40,429 nucleotides of DNA from Thermoplasmatales archaeon. Lineage in GTDB: Archaea; Thermoplasmatota; E2; DHVEG-1. Numbering within the stretch: position 1 is the stretch's first letter; the number at the start of each line of letters is the position of its first letter. Position numbers and translations under genes: made by a program. The notes beneath the pieces were generated by a model. It saw only the letters and a program-made list of their open reading frames with translations, searched no databases and had not been told where the DNA came from. The stretch is taken from NCBI GenBank assembly GCA_020343515.1, contig CP070798.1, forward strand, positions 189,729 through 230,157. The letters run 5' to 3'. Below, in pieces: positions 17,148 to 26,195 of the stretch.

Positions 17148-18242
17148 ATGGAACGGTTTACAAAGTATAAAACAATGATATTTCCTAGAGAGGTAATAGT
17201 AGGTCATAAGACAACTGATTATATCAAAGAAATGTGCAGACGTATTACAGGAAGTAAAAATATTTTAATCGTTGTCGACAAGAACACGAAAAAGATATCT
17301 GGGGATAGAATTGCCAAAATTCTTCAAGGTGCAGGTTATGAGGTAAATATTGAAACACTTTCATCACCAATAATCAAAAAGGATATCCCTGTGGCTTGGC
17401 CTAATATGAAAGAAGTAAAAGCTGTCATGAGATCTGCTACAAAAAACGAATCAGATTTTTTAATTGGCGTTGGTGGAGGCTCTGTAATTGATGTCACAAA
17501 ACTTGCGGCATATGAGCTTTTCAAATTTTATATTAGCGTTCCAACGTCGGCAGCCCATGATGGTATGGCTTCCCCGCGTGCCTCATTAAAAGACAGAAAA
17601 GGATCTGTTTCAAAGACAGCTGAATCTCCAGTCGCAGTATTAGCAGATACTGCTATAATATCCAAGGCTCCCTATAGAATGCTTGCGTCAGGTTGCGCTG
17701 ATGTTATATCTAATCTATCGGCAGTAAAAGATTGGGAGCTTGCCTATCGGTTAAAAAACGAGGAATTCAGTACATTTGCTGCTTCTCTTTCTGAAACCTC
17801 ATCTTCATTACTTCTTGAGAAAGCTGAGGACATAAGATCAGGGCTAGAAGAGGCGGTTTGGCAGGCTGTGAAATGTATGATAGTATCAGGCGTTGCGATG
17901 AGCGTGGCAGGAGACACTAGACCTGCTTCTGGTTCAGAACATATGTTTTCTCACATGCTAGATCGTATTGCCCCTGGAAAGGCTTTACATGGAGAACAAT
18001 GTGGTGTGGGTGCTATCATGATGATGTACCTTCATGGCGAGGACTGGGAGAAAATTCGAGATTTTTTAGAGATCATAGGCGCACCAACCACTGCTAAAGA
18101 GCTTAGAATACCTAAGAAAAAGATTGTAGAAGCCTTGGTCAATGCTCAAAAAATAAGACCAGAAAGATACACAATTCTTGGAGAACAAGGTCTCACTGAA
18201 GATGCAGCTAAGAAACTAGCGAAAATAACTGGAGTGATATGA
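17148..18242 (+). CDS. egsA: sn-Glycerol-1-phosphate dehydrogenase
   Basis: 364 residues from the ATG at 17148; a TTG at 17133 adds five residues. The enzyme reduces dihydroxyacetone phosphate to sn-glycerol 1-phosphate with NAD(P)H, the step that sets archaeal lipid stereochemistry. Seen: NAD-binding GVGGGSVIDVTK, the SAAHDGMASPRAS segment typical of archaeal EgsA, and zinc ligands around GSEHMFSHMLD and KALHGEQCG, plus the upstream Asp in the SGCADVISN region. Full length. The stop overlaps the start of the UPF0179 gene (ATGATG at 18239), so the two are coupled. Confidence 0.95.
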   Translation: MERFTKYKTMIFPREVIVGHKTTDYIKEMCRRITGSKNILIVVDKNTKKISGDRIAKILQGAGYEVNIETLSSPIIKKDIPVAWPNMKEVKAVMRSATKNESDFLIGVGGGSVIDVTKLAAYELFKFYISVPTSAAHDGMASPRASLKDRKGSVSKTAESPVAVLADTAIISKAPYRMLASGCADVISNLSAVKDWELAYRLKNEEFSTFAASLSETSSSLLLEKAEDIRSGLEEAVWQAVKCMIVSGVAMSVAGDTRPASGSEHMFSHMLDRIAPGKALHGEQCGVGAIMMMYLHGEDWEKIRDFLEIIGAPTTAKELRIPKKKIVEALVNAQKIRPERYTILGEQGLTEDAAKKLAKITGVI

Positions 18243-18667
18243 TGGTTCTTGTAACCTTAATCGGTGAACTATTAGCCAAAGAAAACGAAGAATTCATTTA
18301 TCTTGGACCGAATAATGAATGTAGAAACTGCAAATTGAAAACAGTATGCTTCAATCTTCAACAAGGTAGACAATACAAGATAACTAAGGTAAGAGATAAA
18401 CAGCATAACTGCAACCTTCATGAACGAAATGTTGTTGTCGTTGAAGTAAGTATATTACCTTTAGTAGCATCCATAGATAAAAAATTGTCAGAAGGAGCCG
18501 AAACAAAGGTTAACAAAAAAGAATGTAAAAATATTGGATGCAATTATTTTGACATATGTACAAATAATGCTGTACAGAATGATAAAACCTATACACTAAA
18601 AAAAGCATATGAAAAGATCGAATGCCCAGAAGGCTATGAGTTGTTCAAGGTGGAATTAACAGATTAA
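18239..18667 (+). CDS. UPF0179 family Cys-rich protein
   Basis: 142 residues of an archaeal family of unknown function. Cys are arranged as ECRNCKLKTVC in the N-terminal third, a Cys in HNCNLH, and CKNIGCNYFDICTNN in the C-terminal half, followed by IECPEGYELF; this suggests two metal or iron-sulfur sites. It starts inside the egsA stop (ATGA overlap type), so it is made together with glycerol-1-phosphate dehydrogenase; the overlap with the 3' end of the convergent lipoprotein gene is four bases. Family assignment is clear by the Cys pattern; the role is not known. Confidence 0.85.
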   Translation: MMVLVTLIGELLAKENEEFIYLGPNNECRNCKLKTVCFNLQQGRQYKITKVRDKQHNCNLHERNVVVVEVSILPLVASIDKKLSEGAETKVNKKECKNIGCNYFDICTNNAVQNDKTYTLKKAYEKIECPEGYELFKVELTD

Positions 18668-19299
18668 TGGCAATATACGTTGTAGATTAAACCCTCTTCT
18701 CCTGTAAAGTTCTCAATTGTTCCACTAGGATCCATTACAATCCTTTGCCAATTGTCTGTATTTTCAATAGTTGTATTTTCACTGTTAGAAATGTATGCAA
18801 TACCAATACAGATTATTGAAGTACCAGAGTCGCCACAGTTCCAAATTTCACCAATCAGTTTTATATTCAGGTCTTTATTAATATCTTTTCCTTCATAAGT
18901 GATGTACATTGTTTTATGTTGTTTCAGTAAAGTCCTTTCTCCTGTGATTTTAGTACTTGCATTCAGTTGTATGCTATCTTTAAATGTCTCTTCTAGGGTT
19001 TCTATTGTTTTCTTCTGAAGCTCCTCTTCATCAGTTAATACCAATGTTTTCACAGTTGTCACTGTGAGAGATGCAGGATATTTGCCTTTTAATTCATATA
19101 TCGAGCTGCCCCATTTTTCCAATCCTAAAAAGTGTAAGCCGGTGTTTCTAAGAGATACATTTTCATGCCATCCTTTGGTAATGACTGAATCTGGAATATA
19201 TGCATATTTTATGTTTACACATCCAGAAAAAGCTGTTAACAATATGAATATCAATACAATAAGTAGCAACAGTTGTTTTTTATTCTCGCCAACAGCCAT
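18664..19299 (-). CDS. Putative lipoprotein of unknown function
   Basis: 212 residues from ATG 19299 (a GTG at 19320 gives seven more). A basic N-terminus and hydrophobic stretch LLLLIVLIFILLTAFSGC end in a lipobox with Cys27, so a lipid-anchored extracellular protein is predicted. The mature part is mixed alpha/beta (for example TVTTVKTLVLTDEEELQKK and MYITYEGKDINKDLNIK), with a pair of Cys (NCGDSGTSIICIG) that could form a disulfide. I do not recognise a family. A TTAATTTAAA box about 35-45 bases upstream is a likely promoter. Confidence 0.65.
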   Translation of the reverse strand: MAVGENKKQLLLLIVLIFILLTAFSGCVNIKYAYIPDSVITKGWHENVSLRNTGLHFLGLEKWGSSIYELKGKYPASLTVTTVKTLVLTDEEELQKKTIETLEETFKDSIQLNASTKITGERTLLKQHKTMYITYEGKDINKDLNIKLIGEIWNCGDSGTSIICIGIAYISNSENTTIENTDNWQRIVMDPSGTIENFTGEEGLIYNVYCH

Positions 19300-19381
19300 C
19301 TCGATACTTTTTTTAATCACTTTCTATCTACTTTAAATTAACTACGATAAAAAATGAAATTAGTATGGAGATATGAGAACT

Positions 19382-20551
19382 TTATATCCGAGATTCCTTC
19401 TTCAACAGTTTTGCCTTGTCTGTTTTTTCCCATGTGAAATCAGGGTCGTCTCTACCAAAGTGACCATAAGCTGCAGTTTTCTTAAAAATAGGTCTTCTGA
19501 GATCGAGTACCTGGATAATATCACTTGGTTTAATCGGAAAAAACTCTCGTACAAGTGTTTCAATCTTATCCCTTGAGATTTTATTGGTACCAAAACAATC
19601 AATGTTAATAGAAACCGGCTCTGCTACCCCAATTGCATAGGCAAACTGGATCTCACATTTATCTGCAATTCCTGATGCAACAATGTTTTTTGCAATATAG
19701 CGCGTAGCGTATGCTGCACTTCTATCCACTTTCGTTGGGTCTTTACCTGAAAATGACCCGCCGCCATGCCTACCTACGCCACCATAGGTATCTACCATAA
19801 TCTTTCTACCCGTAAGCCCTGCATCTGCATAGGGACCACCTCGAACAAAGGCACCTGTTGGGTTTACTAGAAATGTTGTGTCTTTGTCAACCCAGTTTTT
19901 ACAAACAGGTTTGATAACTATTTCAATGACATCTTTTTTAATCCGTTCATGGGCTACCCCACTTTCATGTTGTGTCGAGACAACAATTGTGTCAGCCCTT
20001 AGGGGTTTACCATTTTTATCATATTCAACAGAAACTTGCGATTTCCCATCAGGACGGAGATATGAAATAACACCATTTTTCCTCACATCTGAAAGCTTTT
20101 TTGCAAGTTTGTGGGCAAGTGTAATGGGCAATGGCATCAATTCTTTGGTCTCATTGCATGCGTATCCATACATCATCCCTTGATCGCCAGCTCCTTGTTC
20201 TCTATGTAACCCTTTCCCCTCAGAAACTCCCTGGGATATATCTGGGCTTTGCTCAGTGATTTGAACCCATACTGAGCAGGTTTCCCATTCAATCCCGTAT
20301 TCTGATTTTGTGTAGCCTATTCCTTTTATTACTTCCCTAACAACGCGGGGGATGTCAACATATGCCTCCGTAGTCATTTCTCCAAAAACCATTACTCCAC
20401 CGCTTTTTGTACCTGTTTCGATTGCCACCCTGGAGTATTTATCTTGTTTTAATGCCTCGTCGACAATCGCATCTGAAATAAGGTCGCACATCTTATCGGG
20501 GTGGCCCTCAGTTACGGATTCCGAACTTAGAATAATCTTTCTTTTTGGCAT
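19382..20551 (-). CDS. metK: S-adenosylmethionine synthetase, bacterial type
   Basis: 389 residues, typical MetK length. It makes S-adenosylmethionine from methionine and ATP, releasing phosphate and diphosphate. Seen: [15 protein letters not shown] (ATP/Mg site), [12 protein letters not shown], and [19 protein letters not shown] with the P-loop-like phosphate site. These are the bacterial/eukaryotic MetK motifs; most archaea instead use a distinct archaeal-type enzyme (COG1812), so this copy probably came by transfer from bacteria. GGTGATGTT precedes the ATG. It is monocistronic; the window's five radical SAM genes all depend on its product. Confidence 0.95.
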   Translation of the reverse strand: MPKRKIILSSESVTEGHPDKMCDLISDAIVDEALKQDKYSRVAIETGTKSGGVMVFGEMTTEAYVDIPRVVREVIKGIGYTKSEYGIEWETCSVWVQITEQSPDISQGVSEGKGLHREQGAGDQGMMYGYACNETKELMPLPITLAHKLAKKLSDVRKNGVISYLRPDGKSQVSVEYDKNGKPLRADTIVVSTQHESGVAHERIKKDVIEIVIKPVCKNWVDKDTTFLVNPTGAFVRGGPYADAGLTGRKIMVDTYGGVGRHGGGSFSGKDPTKVDRSAAYATRYIAKNIVASGIADKCEIQFAYAIGVAEPVSINIDCFGTNKISRDKIETLVREFFPIKPSDIIQVLDLRRPIFKKTAAYGHFGRDDPDFTWEKTDKAKLLKKESRI

Positions 20552-20731
20552 AACATCACCTGACCCAATATACAGAGTTATTAATTTTTCAGGCTATGAG
20601 AAACTTTGGAAACTTAAACGTATTTATTAACTTTATTAAAAAGGAAAACAAGTAAATATATTAATCGGCATAGATATATGGAATCAACAGGTTATATTCA
20701 ACTGAATAATCCCCATATGTAAGGTGTTATC

Positions 20732-23008
20732 ATAAATACTAGGGATATTTCTGCAAGGAAAAAGATTGAAGAAAAACTTCGAAAAAGCGAAGAAAGGTTA
20801 CAAGATGTAGCTGAACGTTATCAGCTTATTGTAGATAATGTAGCCGATGTAATCTTACAAACAACACTATCTGGCAAAATAACCTATATAAATCCAACAT
20901 GCGAACGAATTGCCGGTTATAAACCAGAAGAAGTTATTGGAAAAAATTTTACTAAGTTTGCTCCCAAAAAGGAATTACCTCGATATTTTTCAAAGATTAA
21001 AAAGATGATTTCGGGCGAAAAAATAGTTGATTTTAAAACATTTGTTGTTCACAAAGATGGTCATCTTATACCAGTTGAATTTTCTGGTCAAATGATAAAG
21101 AAAGGCAATAGATCATATTTCAATGCAGTTATGAGAGATATCTCAGCTCAAATGAAGGTAGAGGAGAAACTAAAGGTTAACGAGGAAAAATATCGTTCAA
21201 TTTTTGAATCCTCACGAGAAGGAATACTTATTGCCAGTGGTGATGGCAAGATAATCGATGTTAATCCAGCAGCTTTAGAGATACTTGGCTATGAGAGCTC
21301 AGAAGAATTAGTAGGTAAGCCGACATCTGGAGGATATGCATTTCCAGAACAGAGGGCAAAGTTATTCAAGGATTTAATGAGGACAGGGTATGTGAAGAAT
21401 CGTGAGATTGTATTCAAGAGAAAAGACGGTTCCTTTGTTCATACCTTAGGCAGTGCCACTCTTTATAGAAGCAAAGATGGCGGTACTTTCCGTGTCGTTG
21501 GCATCTTTTCTGATATTACCGAACGAAAAAAAGCAGAAAAACAGTTAGTTGAAAGTGAAGAAAAATTCAAAAATCTTGCTGAACAGTCGCCAAATATGAT
21601 ATATATTAATAGGAAAGGCAAAGTAGTGTATGCAAATAAGGTCTGCGAAAATATAATGGGGTACTCAAGAGAGGTGTTTTATTCCCCCGATTTCAATTTC
21701 TTAAACATCATTGCGCCAGAATATAAAGACATGGTAAGGGAATCTTTCAAAATGCACATGGATGGCAAAGAGGTTTCACCATATGAATACGCACTTATAA
21801 CAAAAAAGGGAAAAAGGATCGAGGCTATACACACGACAAAATTAATTCAATATGAAGGAAAGCATGCTATACTTGGAATAGTAACTGACATCACGAAACA
21901 CAAAAAGATTGAAGAAGATATTAGACAAATGAAAGACCACTTACAGAACATCATCGACAGCACTTCTGAATTGGTTTTCGTTGTGGATAAGAATTTAAAC
22001 ATCTCAACCTGGAATAAAATAGCAGAGCTTACTTCAGGATACAAACAACGAGAGGTAATTGGAAAATCACTTAAGTCATATGATTTATTTGATAATTTAG
22101 ATAGCGTAATTGTATGTGTGGAAAGCATAAATAAAAATGAAATCACCACGCCCTTTGAATTGATTTTAAGAACAAAGACCGGTGCAAAAAGGCTTTTAAA
22201 AGTATCATGCTCTAGTCTAAGGAGTGAAACTGGAGAAAAAAAGGGTGTTCTTTTCATGGGAAGGGATATAACGAAAGAGAGTGAAACCCATGGAAAACTA
22301 ATACCTGGAAACAGTTATATAATAACTGACAAAACAAACGATCCAGCAATACATCTGTTCAAAGATTTAACAATCACCGGGTATAGTGGTTTATTTATCA
22401 CTAGAGACACCCCTGAAGCTATACAAAACAACATTCAATCTTTAGAAAACGTCGAAGCAATAATACTAAGCCAAGAAAAAATAATGGGATTTGAACATGC
22501 TGTGGATCTTGATGAATTAACAAAAAAAATTGAGAGCTTTACCGCAAAAAACTCTAGACCATTGATATTGCTTGATAGGATTGATTATCTTATAACTAAT
22601 TTTTCTTTTGATGCAGTTATAAAAGTATTATATAGTATCACAGATACAATTTCAAGGAATAAAGGTGTTTTGTTAGTGCGTCTTAATCCTTCGGTTATTA
22701 ATATTAGCCAGCTGGCAGTTATTGAAGAAGAGTTAAAGCCGTTGCCTAGCCAAAAAATAGATGCAATAGAACTAGAAGATTACCTATATGGTGTTCTAAA
22801 GTTTATAGATGAACAACATCAGCACAATATATTGGTTTCTTTTAAAAAAATTGGGCAAAAATTCTCAATATCTAAAGTAACAACTGCTAAACGTCTTAAC
22901 ATACTTGAGGAAAAAGGTTTGATTTTCATAAAAAAACATGGAAAAACAAAAACTATACATATTTCTGAAAAAGGAAAGACACTATTACATAGAAGAAAGA
23001 TTATTTAA
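20732..23008 (+). CDS. PAS-DUF835-winged-helix regulator with a damaged 5' end
   Basis: About 758 residues if read from the ATA at 20732 (AAGGTG five bases upstream); the first ordinary in-frame start is ATG 21005, inside a PAS domain. Domains: the tail of one PAS/PAC unit (INTRDISARKKIEEKL), four complete PAS domains (each ending in phrases like RDISAQMKVEEKL, SDITERKKAEKQL, TDITKHKKIEEDI, RDITKESE), an archaeal DUF835 domain (about 515-660) and a C-terminal winged helix (FSISKVTTAKRLNILEEKGL). No kinase domain, so it senses by PAS and acts through DNA binding. In the same frame, ATG 20678 gives 14 codons resembling PAC sequence (TGYIQLNNPH), then TAA (20720), then GVIINTRDIS: an intact family phrase broken by one stop. 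Confidence 0.7.
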   Translation: MNTRDISARKKIEEKLRKSEERLQDVAERYQLIVDNVADVILQTTLSGKITYINPTCERIAGYKPEEVIGKNFTKFAPKKELPRYFSKIKKMISGEKIVDFKTFVVHKDGHLIPVEFSGQMIKKGNRSYFNAVMRDISAQMKVEEKLKVNEEKYRSIFESSREGILIASGDGKIIDVNPAALEILGYESSEELVGKPTSGGYAFPEQRAKLFKDLMRTGYVKNREIVFKRKDGSFVHTLGSATLYRSKDGGTFRVVGIFSDITERKKAEKQLVESEEKFKNLAEQSPNMIYINRKGKVVYANKVCENIMGYSREVFYSPDFNFLNIIAPEYKDMVRESFKMHMDGKEVSPYEYALITKKGKRIEAIHTTKLIQYEGKHAILGIVTDITKHKKIEEDIRQMKDHLQNIIDSTSELVFVVDKNLNISTWNKIAELTSGYKQREVIGKSLKSYDLFDNLDSVIVCVESINKNEITTPFELILRTKTGAKRLLKVSCSSLRSETGEKKGVLFMGRDITKESETHGKLIPGNSYIITDKTNDPAIHLFKDLTITGYSGLFITRDTPEAIQNNIQSLENVEAIILSQEKIMGFEHAVDLDELTKKIESFTAKNSRPLILLDRIDYLITNFSFDAVIKVLYSITDTISRNKGVLLVRLNPSVINISQLAVIEEELKPLPSQKIDAIELEDYLYGVLKFIDEQHQHNILVSFKKIGQKFSISKVTTAKRLNILEEKGLIFIKKHGKTKTIHISEKGKTLLHRRKII

Positions 23009-23194
23009 TCCTATAGTTTACCTATTTTAAACCTATTTTAAATAAATCTATATATATGTGATATTTGTAATTATTGTATAGAGCTTTTTGGATATCTGTA
23101 AAGAAAAGCGATAGATTATCTGGTAAAATGGTAAAATTAAACAACCGTAATTTCTACGAGATATACGAGATATTATAAATGGAGGGAACAAGAC

Positions 23195-23722
23195 ATACCC
23201 AAAAGGAGTAAAAAACAAATCAATGAAGATGAAAAAAGGGTTATTGAAGAGCTTCAAAAAAATTCTTCAAATAGCATTGAAAAACTAGCTAAAAACTGTG
23301 GTTTTTCCAGACAAAAGATATGGAGAATCAAAAAAAGACTGGAGAAAAACAAAACAATATGGGGATACCATGCAATAGTAGATAATGAAAAACTCAATGT
23401 TAATCGATACATAATGCTTGTTAAATTAATACATTTGCCTATTGATAATAGTGTAGAGAAAACTATGGTTGAAAGGACCATAGATAAATTGGGAGCAAAG
23501 ATAGGGGTTTCTGTTAAAGATAGTTTCTGGCTTCATGGCAATTACGATTACATGGTCAGTTTTTTTGCTGAGAATCTAAAAAAAGCGAAAAATTTCCAGG
23601 AAATTTTTATGCGCACAAACATCGGTAATATCCTGGAACTTCAATTGTTGGAAAATATTTGTACGATAGAAAAAGACGGGTTTGTGAATCCTAAGGTTAT
23701 TGAAACTAAAAAACTTTTATAA
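23195..23722 (+). CDS. Lrp/AsnC-type regulator, second copy, ATA at the start site
   Basis: 175 residues. Winged helix (IEKLAKNCGFSRQKIWRIKK, about residues 28-47, then LEKNKTIWGYHAIVD) and an Lrp-like C-terminal domain (FWLHGNYDYMVSFFAE). It aligns from its first codon with the regulator at 8207, whose ATG-CCA-AAA-AGT corresponds to ATA-CCC-AAA-AGG here, and both follow a GGAGGG site at nearly the same distance (seven and eight bases). No ATG, GTG or TTG occurs in frame before 23414, which would remove the whole DNA-binding domain. So it either starts at AUA or has lost its start. It follows the PAS/DUF835 regulator. Confidence 0.75.
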   Translation: MPKRSKKQINEDEKRVIEELQKNSSNSIEKLAKNCGFSRQKIWRIKKRLEKNKTIWGYHAIVDNEKLNVNRYIMLVKLIHLPIDNSVEKTMVERTIDKLGAKIGVSVKDSFWLHGNYDYMVSFFAENLKKAKNFQEIFMRTNIGNILELQLLENICTIEKDGFVNPKVIETKKLL

Positions 23723-23764
23723 CCATTTTTTATCAAAGCAGGAGTTTTTAGATAAAAATAAGGA

Positions 23765-24166
23765 TTAGTCTGTCTTTCTAGTGGTCCACATCTTCTCTTC
23801 TATTGTGTCGTAAATGTCATCGTCTGAGACATTTTTCGGTTGTTTTTTGTCGATGAGATAATCCCTCAAGCCATTTTCTTCTTTTGAATATCTCGCGATA
23901 GTATCTTTTTTTAGCTTCCAGTAATGTGTTCGCCACTCTCTACCATCATATAATGTGGTTTCTTCTCTTTCCGTTGTAAGCATCCCTTCTTCTTCAAGGA
24001 TGTAGAATAGCTGTCTATCCTCAGGGTCTAATACGTTGTCAATGACGCGATCGTCAAATCCGAAAATGTCCATTACAAATCCAGCGTCTCTCCGTGCCTC
24101 TTCGATATCTATACCTACTCTGTTTGCAATGGCCTTTGATAAATCATCAAGTGTTATAATGCTCAT
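23765..24166 (-). CDS. DUF6015-like archaeal protein
   Basis: 133 residues, acidic and probably cytosolic. The segment EDRQLFYILEEEGMLTTERE followed by LYDGREWRTHYWKLKK has a winged-helix look (a helix pair and a wing) and matches, from memory, the archaeal DUF6015 family. No catalytic residues are evident. The N-terminal part (DLSKAIANRVGIDIEEARR) also resembles a small helical domain. ATG start with AAGGAACGG upstream. It may be a DNA-binding or adaptor protein; function unknown. Confidence 0.65.
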   Translation of the reverse strand: MSIITLDDLSKAIANRVGIDIEEARRDAGFVMDIFGFDDRVIDNVLDPEDRQLFYILEEEGMLTTEREETTLYDGREWRTHYWKLKKDTIARYSKEENGLRDYLIDKKQPKNVSDDDIYDTIEEKMWTTRKTD

Positions 24167-24230
24167 AAAATTCCGTTCCTTTATCTCTCATAATCCTTCT
24201 TTAAAATTTTTCTCGTATATATGGTTATGA

Positions 24231-24492
24231 AGTAGTATATATAATTTTCCATAAAACACATCATTTTTTCGTTATATTTGAGCGAATCGCAACAAAAATC
24301 GTGAGATTTTTTTCTATTCTGTTAAACTTTTAAAAATTTAAATATAATCATGTATTTATAGAATTTATTTTAAAACTATAAAAAAATTTATATACTCTTT
24401 TACCTTATGCCCTCTCAAGAATGGGGGGAACATAATTCTTTTTAAATCTCTCCTCACCACCTTCGTTCTTCCCCATTCTCTCCTTATAACCC
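24231..24492. other. Intergenic stretch with TATA box and long-range stem
   Basis: Between a divergently oriented gene start and the 3' end of the HD gene. On the plus strand a clear TATA box (TTTATATAC, 24387-24395) is followed about 25 bases later by AGAATGGGG (24418-24426), which pairs perfectly with CCCCATTCT (24471-24479) around a 44-nt loop. The only ATG at the expected start (24421) gives a four-codon frame, so a non-coding transcript is more likely than a protein. Confidence 0.35.
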
Positions 24493-25743
24493 CTAATGAA
24501 AGAGTATTTCCTCAGCTTTTTTTGAAACCCTCCCCCTATATTTCTCATCGGTAATAATCATAACAATCCAGTCAGGGGCAATCCGCGCTCTAATAGCTTT
24601 AGCTATTGGAGTGAATTGGTCCAGATTTTTAACCTCATCTCTATCAATAACCGATATATTTGTCTTGTTGATCCTTGGTTCCGCTCTCTGCAGCTCGAGA
24701 CGTGGTATATCAATTATTAAATGCCCCTTTGGTATATCAAGAGCGTTTTCCAACTCTTCTTCCTTTCTCCGTCGCATGTTCACATCTTCTAACTCCTTTA
24801 TTAAATTCATATCCTGCCTGTCCAATTCGTGCAACGAAGCGGCATACGCTTGTTTAAAGAGGTTTCTATATTTTAAACGGGTAACGATTTCATATTGAAA
24901 ATCCCCTATCTCCTTCAATTTGTTTATAATTTCTGCATCAGTCATCCTAAAGAATTCGAAAGGATCAGTCAACTCTTCAAGGGCTTTTGAAAGCATAAGC
25001 TCAGCGATCCTCACAGTTTTATGAAAATATACAGAAGAATACATGAGGCCTCTAGCCATTAGGATATTCTCCACAACGCTAACGCCCTTTCTTTTGATGG
25101 TTAAACTATCTTCATGAATAAGAATTGTCTGCAATAACCGTTCAATATCTACCATACCGTAGGCTACACCCGTATAATATGCATCACGAATGAGGTAATC
25201 GAGTTGATCTGCATCAATAGCGCTATTCAAAATTTGACTCAAATACGGTTTTAAAGTGATTTTTCCTCGTATAATTTTAACAATTTCCTCTTCATCTAGA
25301 TTATTTTTGTTGAGTATCTGGTTCACACTTAGCGAATGTATAACCTTTTTTTCCTTAGGTTCAAATATCTCGTAATCTCCCAGTATAAGTTTCTCGGTTA
25401 AATCTACATGATCCACACCAAACTTCTCCAAGAGAATGGATTCAAGAGTATGCGAAAAGGGACCATGACCTATATCATGGAGCAATGCAGCACACACTAC
25501 ACTGTCTTTCTCGCTTTTTTCTAAACGTAGTACTTCTGATATCTGCGAAGCTAATTTATATACGCCAAGGGAATGTTCAAGCCGGGTGTGATGTGCACCA
25601 GGAAAAACTAGATGAGTAAAACCAAGCTGTTTGATATTGTACAGGCGTTGTACCTCTGGAGTTTCCAATAAATCAAGGAGGTGCCCTTTAACTTGTATAT
25701 TTCCATGAATAGGGTCTCGCACCATCTTATAATTATCAGCCAT
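24493..25743 (-). CDS. HD-domain phosphohydrolase, SAMHD1/dNTPase-like
   Basis: 416 residues. The HD metal site is complete: H57 in TRLEHSLGVY, H89-D90 in ALLHDIGHGPFSH and the later Asp in AIDADQLDYLIRDAYYTG. This arrangement is that of the COG1078 group, which includes SAMHD1-type dNTP triphosphohydrolases. It likely cleaves dNTPs or related nucleotides in the cytosol and so could act in nucleotide pool control or phage restriction; the substrate cannot be read from sequence. ATG start without a strong ribosome site. It is transcribed away from the redox cluster. Confidence 0.85.
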   Translation of the reverse strand: MADNYKMVRDPIHGNIQVKGHLLDLLETPEVQRLYNIKQLGFTHLVFPGAHHTRLEHSLGVYKLASQISEVLRLEKSEKDSVVCAALLHDIGHGPFSHTLESILLEKFGVDHVDLTEKLILGDYEIFEPKEKKVIHSLSVNQILNKNNLDEEEIVKIIRGKITLKPYLSQILNSAIDADQLDYLIRDAYYTGVAYGMVDIERLLQTILIHEDSLTIKRKGVSVVENILMARGLMYSSVYFHKTVRIAELMLSKALEELTDPFEFFRMTDAEIINKLKEIGDFQYEIVTRLKYRNLFKQAYAASLHELDRQDMNLIKELEDVNMRRRKEEELENALDIPKGHLIIDIPRLELQRAEPRINKTNISVIDRDEVKNLDQFTPIAKAIRARIAPDWIVMIITDEKYRGRVSKKAEEILFH

Positions 25744-25878
25744 TGTGTCATCTTAGAATATAAAAACTTGATTCAAATATCTTTTTAATTATAAATAGAA
25801 TTCAAAAGTAAAATATAAAAAAACTTTGCAATTATGTAATTTGGGCCGATATAGTTATAAGGTGTTGAGGAGAAAGCA

Positions 25879-26136
25879 ATGATTAAAGCAATATTGTTTT
25901 CACTTGAAAATTGTATAAAATGCAATCAAACAAAGGAACTTTTATCTGATAGAGACGATGTTGAAATAGTAACATTTCCTCATAGCATTAATGAATGGAG
26001 TAACGAAAACCTCGAACTTGCAAAATCTCATGATGTTTTTGATGAGTTACAAAAGACAGCACCAGTATTGTGGCTTGACGGAGAAAAAAAGGTAGGCTAT
26101 CTACGGATTAGAAAATGGCTGCAAGATAACAAGTAA
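25879..26136 (+). CDS. Glutaredoxin/thioredoxin-like small protein
   Basis: 85 residues, cytosolic. CIKC (Cys12, Cys15) after the first beta strand, and TAPVLWLDGEKKVGYLRIRKW in the second half (the cis-Pro position is APV), fit a glutaredoxin-like fold. Good ribosome site GAGGAG. It probably carries electrons between a cytosolic reductant and disulfide substrates. First gene of the redox cluster that runs to 29170. Confidence 0.75.
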   Translation: MIKAILFSLENCIKCNQTKELLSDRDDVEIVTFPHSINEWSNENLELAKSHDVFDELQKTAPVLWLDGEKKVGYLRIRKWLQDNK

Positions 26137-26161
26137 TCAACCCTTCTTTTTTTCAAACTTC

Positions 26162-26170
26162 TTTATATAC
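26162..26170 (+). promoter_or_regulatory. TATA box of the thioredoxin gene
   Basis: TTTATATAC centred at 26166, 30 bases before ATG 26196, which decides the start: an earlier ATG-like frame opening at 26172 would lie upstream of the transcription start. The message is therefore nearly leaderless. Confidence 0.55.
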
Positions 26171-26195
26171 TATGATTTTTATTAGCCAAAATAAA

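Noticed and set aside
20678-20723. Stop-codon recoding (selenocysteine or pyrrolysine) to read through into the PAS gene
   Set aside because: The stop is TAA, not TGA or TAG, and no SECIS-like structure is evident; a broken 5' end is simpler.
21847-22257. 136-codon antisense frame inside the PAS/DUF835 gene
   Set aside because: Shadow of a well-supported gene with PAS motifs on the other strand.
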